64,000 bases of DNA from Umbilicaria muhlenbergii (Eukaryota; Ascomycota; Lecanoromycetes; Umbilicariales; Umbilicariaceae), in NCBI GenBank assembly GCA_000611775.1, contig KK106981.1, positions 7,926,023 through 7,990,022 of the forward strand, in the 5' to 3' direction. Below, piece after piece: positions 1 through 9,615 of the stretch (position 1 is the first letter of the stretch; every line of letters starts with the position of its first letter). Made by a program: the position numbers and the translations under genes. The notes under the pieces were generated by a model. The model had not been told where the DNA came from and made no database searches. It saw nothing but the letters and a program-made list of their open reading frames with translations.

Positions 1-286
1 ATTACCGTCCTCCCCTCCACCGGCACATCTGGCTCGACGCGCACGACTGACCTAAGTGGCAACCAAGTCCCAACTGGCCAAGGTACAACGGGCACAACTG
101 AACACTCCCGGTCCTACTGACGAATGCCCGTCCTGGCACCCAATCCTCTCCAGCTCGGGATACCAGCCCAATGATGTGGTGATACCCATGGTGACACTCG
201 AGGTGATACACTATCACTTCTCCTTCCCATCGAGTGACAATGGACCGCCGAGGCTTCGTCGACCATGTCTTCTGTCCCTTCCTGGT

Positions 287-311
287 CCTTCCAATCCTTC
301 CAATCCTTCCA
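287..311. repeat. 9-bp minisatellite, CCTTCCAAT, ~2.8 copies
   Basis: The unit CCTTCCAAT is read almost three times in a row. Too short to assign a role. Confidence 0.7.
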
Positions 312-625
312 GTAGGAACCGTCACAGTACCAAAGATACTTCGGCGCTGGCTGAAAGGGTTAATCGGTTTCGGAGCTGCAAGGCGCTTCTTTCCACAGCC
401 ATGGTCCACAAATTGCTGATCCCGGTTCTGGTGGCGGAATTCCTCCGCCTGCCCCTGACACTTGCAGGCAGAGCACCCGACGGCGGATACGGATCAGCGC
501 TGTCAACCGACGACGCTCCAGCCTCCCGGAGGACGGCGGGCGCGTTATTGGCAGCTGCTCCGTACCGACGACGCTCCAATCTCCTCGTGGCTTGTCAGGT
601 TGACCGTTTCAGATGCATTGGAGCA

Positions 626-660
626 GGGCATGATGGGCATGATGGGCACGATGGGCATCC
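626..660. repeat. 10-bp minisatellite, GGGCATGAT, ~3.5 copies
   Basis: The unit GGGCATGATG repeats over three times with one T-to-C change in the third copy. Confidence 0.7.
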
Positions 661-896
661 AGAGCATGTCGGCGAGCCGTGCACAGATCGGTGGGTGAAC
701 CGTGGCAGGGTGCCGCAGGAGCGCCAATCATTCGTGCATGCGGATCGCGGAAAGCGGAAATTATTGCCTCGAGTGTTGAGATGCATACGGACGTACATTG
801 CAGAGCATACATTGCATAGGGTGACGGTCAAAGCGTACCTTACCTGGGAGTGCTGCAGAGCGCAGTCGTCGTAAGGGTCGCCCGGCACATGCACTG

Positions 897-975
897 CCTA
901 CGGTGTCCATGGCCTACGGTGTCCATGGCCCATGCTCTCTGCTCCATGCTCCATGCTCCATGCTCCATGCTCCAT
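897..975. repeat. Compound minisatellite: 17-bp x2, then GCTCCAT x5
   Basis: CCTACGGTGTCCATGG occurs twice in tandem (about 897-929). After a short spacer, five perfect copies of GCTCCAT follow (941-975). Both units contain CCATG, so the two arrays may share an origin by slippage. Confidence 0.8.
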
Positions 976-1224
976 GGACGACTTCTGCGCATTCCATGCC
1001 CGCCTCGGGTGCGACCCCTACGACACGGCTCATGCAACGCGGCCCTACCGGCGGAGGAGGGCCAGCTCCGCTCGGTCTAACGTTTCGCCGCCGTATCCGG
1101 TAAATGTGGGGAAGCTCGCCGCGAGCTTCGAAGGTTCGAAGCAACATTCTAGATCTGCCACCCTTGCGCGTTGCATGAATCTGCCATCTAGTCACAATCA
1201 GGACGACACCACCAATTTGCCAAC

Positions 1225-2109
1225 ATGGTCGAAAAGGTCTATGTGACCTATAATCAGGTGATACCTTCCCGCCCGTTGGAATGCCGTGCATACGCCGCTC
1301 AGCCCCACAGCATGACCCCGATAAAAGATCAGCATTGGACTGACTGACTCCTGGTGGCGTCTGGTAGGTTCACAAACTATGTCAAGCCTCCGCGGAGCAG
1401 ATCCTGAAGGATTTTAAGCCGAACCTCATGATTGCCATTGGCGGTGGTGGCTACGTTCCCGCGCGGATCTTGAGGTACTTCCAGAAGCCTGGATTCAAAG
1501 GCTGGGCATGTGCTTAAAGAAGACTAGATCTTTCCTAAAACGCCCTGGATCCGCCAACATCCCGATCCAAGCTATTGGCCTCTCCCTATACGAGAATATA
1601 AGAGATGGTCCCGTCGAAGAACCTGGAACCAAGGTCACACGCACGCAATGGCTCGATCTCAGCTCTCTGGAGATGGCCAACCTGGTTGGGAAGAACATCT
1701 TGATAGTAGACGAAGTCGATGACACGAGAACCACGCTGGAGTATGCGGTCAAGGAGCTGGAAAAAGACGTCGAGACAGCGCGGGAGAAGCTAGGTCGTCA
1801 AGGGGAGAAGACAAGATTCTCCATCTTCGTCCTTCATGTGCGTCTGCTGCAAGGAGATCTGGCAGTGCGGGCCGACACTGACCGTAAGTATAGAACAAGG
1901 ACAAGCCGAAGAAGGGGCATCTACCGCAGGATATGATGGAGGAGAACAGATATCTGGCCGCGAAGACTGTATCGGATGTGTGGATATGCTATCCTTGGGA
2001 AGCCACGTATGCGGAAGACGTCTGAATGTTATTCGTGATCACATAAGCTGACAGTTACAGGGACATTGACGAACATGATCAGCTTGCAGAATCACAATCG
2101 GTGAACTAG
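1225..2109 (+). CDS. HPT1: HPT1/XPT1-type purine phosphoribosyltransferase, 5 exons
   Basis: Salvages hypoxanthine, guanine or xanthine to the nucleoside monophosphate using PRPP; cytosolic. Model: join(1225..1257,1368..1474,1528..1837,1894..2006,2061..2109), 203 aa, all introns GT-AG, total length a multiple of three. Visible motifs: IAIGGGGYVPARI (~33-45), an SRTQW-like TRTQW segment, and the PRPP-binding loop ILIVDEVDDTRTTLEYA (~104-120). After it come the conserved C-terminal segments RYLAAKTVSDVW and YPWEATDIDEHD. The start ATG gives MVEKVYVTYN, matching the usual N-terminus of yeast Hpt1-like proteins. The exon 2 donor lies inside ILR; reading through it would stop soon after, so intron 2 is required. 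Whether it prefers xanthine or hypoxanthine/guanine cannot be told from sequence. Confidence 0.93.
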
Positions 2110-2667
2110 AGAACATTTAAACGCCCTCAGAAGGCTGCCTGTATTGTTAGACCTATAGACCTTTTCAACTATATTGCTGTAGCAAGTCAGAATTTTCGTG
2201 TTGACAACGAAGACGGAGTACATTGCGGACTTCTCACTGTTTCATGCTTGTTTTCAACCGCAGAGTACCTTTCTTCAAGCCTCTAATGCAGTCTTTATGA
2301 AGATTTTTTTCGAAAAGACTAAATCGTCTCACTACTTGATTCTCTTCAAAACCACACTGATGCTCTCCTTTCGTGCAACTCCGTCATTAAACTGGTAAGT
2401 CTAGCTCACCACTCCCTCCGCAACATTACTAACCTGCTATTGCTTCAAATTTGCCAAAAACAAGCCGTGCAACATCCAATCATTACCCAACCTCTCTCCC
2501 TCCTCCCGATTAACCCATGTCAACAACAACTTGCTCCTTATCCTTCATCCCACTCGCTGACGCCATCTCATCGAGAGAAGTGTGATGACACTAGCTTCAC
2601 CGCCCCCTGCCCCCGCTGTCCCGGCCCCTGCTTCCGCTGCCCGGCACCCTACCCTCAACGCCGGTGA
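2110..2667. other. Intergenic, nothing supported
   Basis: Somewhat AT-richer than its surroundings, with pyrimidine-rich tracts at 2480-2600. Convergent 3' ends of the flanking genes presumably lie here. No gene seen. Confidence 0.5.
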
Positions 2668-3294
2668 TCAATTCTCCGTGCGCCTCCCCCTCTTGGATGC
2701 ACGTTGATTGTCTCCACTAGAAGTTCGGCGGGATTGCTTCGGTGCTGAAGCCTGAGCCGCTGGAGCTGCGCCATATACACGGCTTCCCGATGCCGAACCT
2801 ACTTTACTTGGTGCGTAGGCGTCCAATCCTGAAGCCTCTTCAGGCGAGGTGCAAACTTCTTCTTCGGAATCGTCGACTACGTATGGACTGTGTGCGGTGG
2901 ACCCCGAGGTAGTCCCGGCTTGGGAACTAGGTTGGCCTGTGCCGGAAACGGAAAGTTCCTGGAAAGTCGAAGACACTCTGTATGCGCTGGATGAAGAGGG
3001 CACGTTACCATGAGAGACTGCCTCTCCAGTCGTGTGAAGGTCGGCAGTGATCGCGGTTCCTTTAACAGCCCGGCGTTCATATTTTTTCATAGACTTCTCT
3101 ACTGCTTTAATCTGCTCCTTGCATTCGGCGCATGTAAACTTGCCAAGTAGAGGGGCTTTTTCGGCCTTTGTCATTGACGGTAGTAAACGTCTCGTAGCCT
3201 CGTCCACGTCGGGTATCCACGGCTTGGCTATTCCGCAAACATCACAAGAACGACGGTCGCGCGTCTTGTCCCTAGGACCAAACAGTTCAGGCAT
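2668..3294 (-). CDS. Hypothetical protein with two Cys pairs, 208 aa
   Basis: Single-exon frame starting MPELFGPRDKTRDRR. The N-terminal half has two CxxC pairs, CDVC (~17-20) and CAEC (~55-58), separated by ~34 residues that include the PWIP segment. This spacing is compatible with one zinc-binding knuckle, though no named family is recognised. The rest is low-complexity, Ser/Thr-rich, with an acidic patch (DDSEEEV) and a basic C-terminus (SKRGRRTEN) that could act as a nuclear localisation signal. It could be a small nuclear or DNA-associated protein; this is inference from composition only. Confidence 0.5.
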   Translation of the reverse strand: MPELFGPRDKTRDRRSCDVCGIAKPWIPDVDEATRRLLPSMTKAEKAPLLGKFTCAECKEQIKAVEKSMKKYERRAVKGTAITADLHTTGEAVSHGNVPSSSSAYRVSSTFQELSVSGTGQPSSQAGTTSGSTAHSPYVVDDSEEEVCTSPEEASGLDAYAPSKVGSASGSRVYGAAPAAQASAPKQSRRTSSGDNQRASKRGRRTEN

Positions 3295-3588
3295 TCTGGC
3301 GGTGGAGTCTGTCTAGAGTTGGCGGTTTGTGAGATTGATGTGCGAAAACTGCTTGCACAGGTAAGAGTCTTGACAGCAAACACTAATAATGTGGAGACCA
3401 ACGTACGAGAGTCGGGCTAGGGGATTGCTGGCTAGTATCAAATCGGCTTAATGTTCGAGGGAAGTCTTTGGTTGTTTAAATATCCGTCTCGATGGATGTG
3501 TTGATATGGGAGTGCTGTGGTGGGTAGCTGGATATATATACCCATCGAAGACCGAAGTGAGGAACGGGAGACAATGTCCCCCTGACCC

Positions 3589-4242
3589 CTACGCATTCAA
3601 CATGCGGCGCCGCCCCAGCCCATTGAGCGTCTTTGATACCGGTTGCCCCTGTGTCCTACAGTCGCAGTCGACGTGCATGTTTCGAGTTCCGCCATGTGAG
3701 TCAAAATGCTCCGTGTGCAACCTCTTCTGCCTAACTCGTCGAACAGGTATAGTCCGGGCATCTTGATTTGAGGATTTTCGGAGCCTGCCTTGATTCGAGC
3801 TAGTGTAGCTATGCTGGCCGTTACAGAAGTGACGCGTTCGGGGCGGCAAGTCACTTGGTGGGTTAATAACATTGGTGACTGCTTGAGTCTTGCCGTGGTC
3901 AAAGGGCCCGGGTCTTGCATCGTGCCGCACCCTGTCTCGTAATGGTCGCTTCGTAAAGGTTAACGGCAGAGGAGGTTTCGGTGGTGGGTCACTTTGATCG
4001 GGAAGAGAGTGAATGAACTGATGACGGCTAGTCCCAACAGGGGTATCAGATGCCGGAAAGACATACGAGTGAATGATATCAAATGCTTCGCGTATACTCG
4101 GGACGATGGCAGAGTATGAGCTTCGTTCGAACCAGCATACTTGTAGGAATAGGTAGCATAGGCCATGAATACAGATGAGAACTGTGCAAAGGGCAAGAGA
4201 GCTCATCCAGATAGGCCTCACATCAAATCCAGGTAGACCCAA
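3589..4242 (-). CDS. Possible membrane-anchored hypothetical protein, 217 aa
   Basis: One open frame beginning MGLPGFDVRP. Residues ~13-35 form a hydrophobic stretch (SLALCTVLICIHGLCYLFLQ) that would make one transmembrane helix or signal anchor. The rest is polar, Pro- and Arg-rich, with no recognised domain. A shorter overlapping frame on the same strand competes with it. Nothing independent supports expression, so this is tentative. Confidence 0.25.
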   Translation of the reverse strand: MGLPGFDVRPIWMSSLALCTVLICIHGLCYLFLQVCWFERSSYSAIVPSIREAFDIIHSYVFPASDTPVGTSRHQFIHSLPDQSDPPPKPPLPLTFTKRPLRDRVRHDARPGPFDHGKTQAVTNVINPPSDLPPRTRHFCNGQHSYTSSNQGRLRKSSNQDARTIPVRRVRQKRLHTEHFDSHGGTRNMHVDCDCRTQGQPVSKTLNGLGRRRMLNA

Positions 4243-5358
4243 TATTTTACTACAAAGACCCTAGCCCTAACACTCACAGAACCGGCAAATATAACCCGAA
4301 TCAGCAGTAGACTAACAAAACCACATCAGTACTGAGGTGAATAATGAAGAGGTAGAGAAAGAGGCTGAAGAAAATGGAAAAGTAGGCAAAATCAACCTGC
4401 TGCGGCTAATCGCTGTCAAGTACTCCCTTGTATAAAACGTGACTGAGAAGTACCCGCATGACCGCGGAGTACTCTGTACTATGACCTAATGTCTCTGCCG
4501 AGTGCTACCCCCGAAACCTTGTTAGTGATCGCTGAGCTCGCCGTTACCAACTCTACAATAGCTAGAACAAAGCCTGCTCTATCACCTTAACAAGCTCGTT
4601 CTCTCCCAGAATTTGCCTGTCTGTTCACCCTTCTTAATACTTTATACTACAATCGCTGTCGACGTGCGATACACCACTATAGAGAACGCTTGACCTGCTG
4701 TACAACGCTGAAATGTCAACCCAGCAGCGGCAGCAGCAGCGGCAGAGACAGTAAGACAGGGATCCAGAGCTGAGTTCATAACACCGTTCACAGAGAGTCC
4801 TCAGAATGTCTAAGATCAAACCCGAACAACGAAGGATGAGGGAGGGAAAACTAGAAAAGACGCAAGAACACAGACTCCTAGACTGCAAGGAATTGAGTCT
4901 CTAGATCTTGAAGAATGACGCTTTGAGGGAGAGGAATGGGAGAGAAATTTCAGCGGAGACAGTAAGTGATATTAAGGGGTACTCCGTAGTCATGATTCGG
5001 CGAGGGGGTGCTCCATGGTGGTACTCCGAATCCGGTAAGCAACAAGTGACAGGTGGGCGTCTAGAGCTGCTGGTATCGGTCAACAGCACCAAGGAACCTC
5101 GAAATTTTTAATCCATAACTATACAGGGAGGCGGCGGCGGAGACAGCAGAGTGAGCCATTGAGGGCAGAGATCATGCCGAGATTGAAGACTGTAGTGCTG
5201 TAAGGCGCTGCCTTGAGGTTAGCAGCACTTCCTTAACTGTGGTCCATTTTGATGGTGGGGGAGGGACAGGAGGCGGGCGGGCGGGGCGGTTCGGGTGTGA
5301 AGTGGCGGCAGGGTTGGCAGCGGCGAAAGAAGCAGCAGAGTCTCGAGTTGAGCTTTCT
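4243..5358. other. Intergenic, CAG-type microsatellite, no supported gene
   Basis: No frame with family support. A short CAG/CGG trinucleotide tract is present at about 4720-4747. GTACTCCG-like motifs recur (for example near 4980 and 5020) and resemble the TIR core of the adjacent MITE only in part. Confidence 0.45.
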
Positions 5359-5877
5359 ATAAAGATGCGGCAAATATCCCCCGAGTACCCCCTTTTTTTC
5401 TTTCTTTCCGGGGAGTAACCCCCCACTAAAAATTACACGCCCATGCGGTCTAACGGCCAAAAATTAGCCCGTCCATAGATTGCATCAGCTGTAGTATTCC
5501 TTTGTATTTCATTGGGCTAGAAGAACGGTTCTTGAGACATTTGGGGTTACAAGAGACATTGTGACTGTCAACTGAGGTTGTTCTGGAAGCTTGGTTTACG
5601 GTAGGAAGGTGGGTTTAGTGAAAATGAAAGGGTTGGGGGAAAATGGGAGTTTATTGAGTGTAGGCTTCATGAACTAGCAGCAGCGACTGCGGGGTCTAAT
5701 TTAGGGGAGGGGGGGGGCTCCCGCGATATATTCTTTCTATAAGCGGGACTAGCGGCAGCGACAGCGGGGTTTAATTTGGGGGGGGGGCGTACTCCCGCGA
5801 TATACAGTCAAAAAGGGGTACTTCCCGGAAAGAAAAAAAAAAAGGGGGTACTCGGGGGATATTTGCCGATAAAGATG
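5359..5877. mobile_element. MITE with ~47-bp TIRs and 9-bp target-site duplication
   Basis: The element spans 5368-5868 (501 bp). Its left end reads CGGCAAATATCCCCCGAGTA and the right end is the reverse complement of the same sequence; the match extends about 47 bp through a poly-pyrimidine tract to CTTTCCGGG. Directly outside both ends lies the identical 9-mer ATAAAGATG (5359-5367 and 5869-5877), read as a target-site duplication. No transposase frame is inside, so it is non-autonomous. A 9-bp duplication and long TIRs are typical of the Mutator (MULE) superfamily; that assignment is inference. The nearly identical TIRs and perfect duplication suggest a fairly recent insertion. Confidence 0.8.
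5673..5804. repeat. ~75-bp direct repeat, two copies, inside the MITE
   Basis: Copy 1 is 5673-5730 and copy 2 is 5748-5804. Both run from ACTAGC(A/G)GCAGCGAC through a G-run to CTCCCGCGATATA, with small differences in G-run length. They make up much of the right half of the element. Confidence 0.7.
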
Positions 5878-6115
5878 GCAAATGAACAACTGATAAGATA
5901 CCCAATACATAGAATACACTCAATTCTTTACTGCTACTCTATTGTTATCATCCATGCAGTCTTCTGTCCACTCATGTCACTGTCCTCTAGCACACTGCTT
6001 TTACTACTGCTTATTGTGATCAAGAACAAAGCTATCTCTAGATCAAGCCAGCCAGAAAGCTCCTTGCTAACACCAAATCCATCCTCACGCCCAGCAGGTA
6101 TTCTTCCCAGAGTCA

Positions 6116-6811
6116 TCATGACGTTGACGAGGATCTCCCACGTCTCACATCGTTCCACAGATAGGCCATGTCGTTTAGACTCGATGGACGCCGAAGCTGG
6201 TCTTCCTGCTGGTGTTGTTGCTCGTGGTGGATGTCGTTAACCAACGGAGGATTGTCGTTTGACATCCACTGACGCCGTCCAGGAACAAACTCCGTGGCTG
6301 TCGGATTAAGAGCTGGCGCTGATGAGGCTAGCTGCGGAGCCAGCCGACCTTCGATTCGTTCGATGATTCGCTCTTGCTCCTCCCAGAGTCTTGCCCAATC
6401 GGCTCGCTCACTTCGAACAGCCAAATCGGCGACGGCGGTCTCGAAGCTCTCATCTCCAGTCGAGAAAGTCGTACGTACGCTGGCTTCATAAGTGGTTGGC
6501 CCGTGTTGACGACGTACTCGTTCCGCCCTGGCCTGGTCGGCTCGCGCGCGGGCTTGCTGGCTTTCTTGACGTAAAGATTCTACTCTGGATGAGAGTTCCT
6601 CGATGCGACGAAGAGTGGCGTCTGGGGTGTCATGATTCGTGCATCTCAGGCATGGATAGCCAGGTTGGCCGAGAGAAAGCGCTGAGGTCTCGTGAGGAGT
6701 GCCGGTGTTGCTCTGGAGCCCTAGGATTACCCTCAGGTCTTCGTTGCATGAAGATCGGCCAATGGTTTCGGTGTGGCCGCATGACCACGAGTAATGGTAT
6801 TCGATACACAT
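6116..6811 (-). CDS. Met-Cys/CGH family protein, 231 aa (copy A)
   Basis: Hypothetical protein whose N-terminus MCIEYHYSWSCGH is followed by a lone Cys and a CxxC pair (PCLRC, ~54-58), a spacing that suggests one metal-binding knuckle. From ~65 on it is a long Arg/Glu-rich coiled coil (RIEELSSRVESLRQE, and later WEEQERIIERIEGRL) with a polar tail. The same architecture is seen in the frames at 7868-8716 (-) and 59702-59971 (+): Met-Cys-x-Tyr/Phe, a Cys-Gly-His-like triplet ~8 residues on, then CPxC. No named family is recognised. It is either a fungal orphan family or a rapidly diverging one; function unknown. Confidence 0.6.
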   Translation of the reverse strand: MCIEYHYSWSCGHTETIGRSSCNEDLRVILGLQSNTGTPHETSALSLGQPGYPCLRCTNHDTPDATLRRIEELSSRVESLRQESQQARARADQARAERVRRQHGPTTYEASVRTTFSTGDESFETAVADLAVRSERADWARLWEEQERIIERIEGRLAPQLASSAPALNPTATEFVPGRRQWMSNDNPPLVNDIHHEQQHQQEDQLRRPSSLNDMAYLWNDVRRGRSSSTS

Positions 6812-7867
6812 GCTGGCTCAGGGTAAGTTCTAGGTCTTGCTTAACGCTGTTGAACGGTTAGCTATGTGTTTGGGTCGGCAAGGACAGTAGACACGACGAA
6901 CTTACAGTATCTCCGGTGAATGGCAGTGTTCGGAGAGCAGAGCTAATCAGTGCAGCAATTCGGAGTGCAAATAGATGGTCTGGGTAGGGAGTGTACGGTA
7001 TCCAATGCTAAGAAATCCACAGGGTAGACACGTTGAAATACCATTGTGATGATATGATGAAAGCAAGAGCTAAAGAGGCTAATGGAATATAGCGGAACTA
7101 TAGTGAAGTGTAGTAGAGTGTTGGGCTCACGCGTTGGAGCGTTGAGAGCAAGGCCTCACTACGGGGATTATTGATTTGGGCTACAACTAGATAAGTAACG
7201 AAGACGCAGATTTAGATGAAAACCACCTTTCCGATGCGCAAAAAGGCCACAATACAACTTCGCGACGTCAATCAAGTGCTGCGGTATATTCGAGGCGGAT
7301 TTATAATATGTGTCAACTAGCGTGCCCTAGTCACGTGATTCTCAGTGCTTGTCCATTGACGCTCTGATGCTTGTGGAGCAACCTATTTTTTCAAACTGCT
7401 TAAGAAGACTAAATATAAAGCGGAAGGTGCTAGAAGAGCATGGTATGCGCGAAGAATAGAAGAAAGGTGAAGACGCGGATCTGTACTGTTCCATTGACTG
7501 TTTGTGTTCCTACACCGGGCTCGGTCACTTACTGTCATTGTGTGAGATAAGGACAAAGGCTACTTGTTGCCAATCTGCTGATATGCTAATATCTTACACA
7601 ATCCAATATGAACTGTACACTGCAAAAAGCCTTGACTCTCCAACCTACCAGCCTTTGTTCTGCGGTGTATTCCATCATGCTCGTCTCCAATGGAGCCTTT
7701 GATATGCAGCTTGACCCATGGTATGGTGACCACACAGATCCAACTTGTGAATGCAGCATTTCGTGGACATGATAAAAACTCCAACGCTCGCCACGTATGA
7801 ATCGCTCTCCATCTCCTCTCCCTTCGCCCAAAATCCTACGCATCCACTATTCCAAAAAACCTCCAAC
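6812..7867. other. Intergenic, nothing supported
   Basis: Separates two same-strand paralogues of the Met-Cys family and presumably holds the promoter of copy A. No gene or repeat recognised. Confidence 0.5.
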
Positions 7868-8716
7868 TTATCTATTATCCCCATTACTCTCATCCACGAC
7901 ATCCTCCTCTTCCTCTGCGATGGCCACCTGGGTAAGACCCGAAGGACGGTTGCGGCGTTGGCGTGCCTCGTCTCGAGATCGCTGAGTCCTCGAACGGCGA
8001 TCTGGTGTCCAACTTCCGGCGCCCTGGATAAAAGACCCGTGCTCAGCGGTTTGTGGATTGAAGCGAAAGCGGTTGGGCTGGTTCGGTCGATTCGAAGTTC
8101 TGGCTGCTAGACGCCTTGACGCCTCTTCCGCCTCTTGGATCCTTCGCGCTTGCTCCTCCATGAGACGGAGATCTGCCATGATTCGGTCATACTCGTCGTC
8201 GAGCAGAGCGAATGCGCGTTCTTCCCTAAGGTAGATCTCCGCTTGAGCTTCTTGCCAGGTTGGGGGTTGCGGTGCTGGCTGGGTGTTGCTTGGTCCGCTG
8301 ACAGCACGAAGTCTTGCCTCCGCAGACTGCCAAGTCAGTTCTTGCTGTACAGACCGGCTACCATTTGGCCCGCCGACAGCACGAAGTCTCGCCTCCACAG
8401 ACTGCAAAGGCGGGGCTTGTCGTGCAGGCTGGCGGATGCTTGGTCCACTGACATCACGAAGTCTTGCCTCCACAGCGTCGATCGTGATAGCCTCCGGAGC
8501 AACACATCTTGGGCAATTGTACGGGGGTTCGCCGAGGCTAATATGGGCCTGATCCACGCAGTTTGAAGTGTCGATCTGCAAGACGCCTAAACCGGTGATG
8601 AGATGCTGTCTCACGATTTCGTTTTGAAGGAGTCCATTGCCGCATAGCATAGTCATACTGTGGGCGTAGTCCATGTGGTGGCACGTGGGCCAATAGTGAT
8701 AGAAGTATCGACACAT
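7868..8716 (-). CDS. Met-Cys family protein with 25-aa repeats, 282 aa (copy B)
   Basis: The N-terminus MCRYFYHYWPTCHH aligns with copy A (6116-6811), again followed by isolated Cys residues and a CPRC pair (~72-75). Residues ~85-165 hold three in-frame copies of a 25-aa unit with core EARLR(D/A)V(S/G)GP, encoded by a 75-bp tandem repeat. The following segment is helical and charged (LLDDEYDRIMADLRLMEEQ), which resembles the WEEQERIIERIEGRL region of copy A. The C-terminus is Arg-rich and ends in an acidic EEEEDVVDES stretch. Family and function unknown; the shared N-terminus and coil argue that copies A and B are real paralogues. Confidence 0.6.
   Translation of the reverse strand: MCRYFYHYWPTCHHMDYAHSMTMLCGNGLLQNEIVRQHLITGLGVLQIDTSNCVDQAHISLGEPPYNCPRCVAPEAITIDAVEARLRDVSGPSIRQPARQAPPLQSVEARLRAVGGPNGSRSVQQELTWQSAEARLRAVSGPSNTQPAPQPPTWQEAQAEIYLREERAFALLDDEYDRIMADLRLMEEQARRIQEAEEASRRLAARTSNRPNQPNRFRFNPQTAEHGSFIQGAGSWTPDRRSRTQRSRDEARQRRNRPSGLTQVAIAEEEEDVVDESNGDNR
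8255..8480. repeat. 75-bp in-frame tandem repeat, 3 copies
   Basis: Units containing TGACAGCACGAAGTCTTGCC (or near variants) recur at about 8297, 8372 and 8447, a 75-bp period. Being a multiple of three it keeps the copy B frame and encodes the 25-aa repeat. Confidence 0.85.
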
Positions 8717-9615
8717 CTTGGTGGAAGGATCCTAGGTGGGAGTACCTTAAGCTGTGGTAACTTCGTGTCAGCTCATATATGTTGTTCGGAGGTACGACCG
8801 CAAGTTATCGGATAGGTCACTCACCGATAACGGGACTTGGCCTTATATCACGTATCTGCCTTCCGTAGGACCCCATGCACTCGAACACGGTACGTGTAGG
8901 AAGCCTTGACGGGAACTGGCAACTTTGTTTAGCAGAAGAGGTAGTGAGCCGAACTTGTAAGCGAAATAGCGAGACGTAATTTGAGAAATGTGGTGAATAG
9001 TGTCATCAAAAGCTAAGCTCCTCGTTCCAAAATTAGGAAGACGTGTTAATGTGGGCATCACCGCAGCGACACCAATAGGGAGACAACACACCAAGCCGTT
9101 AATGTTAGACAATAGGAATTCGCCAACCAAACAGCAAGTTTGATACAACCGCGCCGGGCATAGGCGCGAAGGGAGAGCAGCCTAAAACATTGATGCAACT
9201 ACTTGCCCTAACCTGCCGAGGGTGAACTTGTCGGCAAACACCACAGGACTTCTAAATCTAATGCCTGCAGCACTCTCCGCTTTTTTGATACCCCGTTTTC
9301 GCGATAATTCAGGAATAGACCACGAGGTGTGTAAATCATAATCGTTTTGGTGCAGAAGGGGGTTTTCAGCAAAGTAGCATTCGCTTGAACTTAACTAAAA
9401 CGCAACAGAAATTGATTGTCGCAGCAATATTTAGAACGGCCACAGCAACAACTCTCAAAGCTAACATAAAGGTTGCAGTGCAGGTAGAGTCATACCACGA
9501 AATGTCACCACTAAGCCAAAGCCGACACCCCCTTTGGAAACTTTCTTGAGTCATCAATATACACGCCTTCACTGTTTACTTTCTGGGAGCCGCAAATCCT
9601 CAGAATGATGAAAAC
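8717..9615. other. Intergenic, nothing supported
   Basis: Several short frames on the minus strand lack domain support. Holds the promoter of the Met-Cys copy B gene and the 3' end of the homeobox gene. Confidence 0.5.

Larger units (their letters stand above)
1..1224. other. Repeat-rich intergenic DNA, no supported gene
   Basis: Several overlapping open frames cross this stretch (the longest, 56-874 on +, would be 272 aa), but none shows a recognisable domain and they overlap each other on both strands. The stretch contains short tandem repeats, listed separately, which help keep frames open. I treat it as the upstream region of the phosphoribosyltransferase gene plus unassigned DNA. Confidence 0.5.

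Noticed and set aside
56-874. 272-codon + frame at the left edge as a protein gene
   Set aside because: It runs through several tandem repeats, overlaps frames on the other strand and has no motif or splice evidence.
1508-1936. Intronless 142-aa version of the phosphoribosyltransferase
   Set aside because: It would lack the N-terminus and replace the conserved C-terminus; removing introns at 1475-1527 and 1838-1893 restores the whole family sequence.
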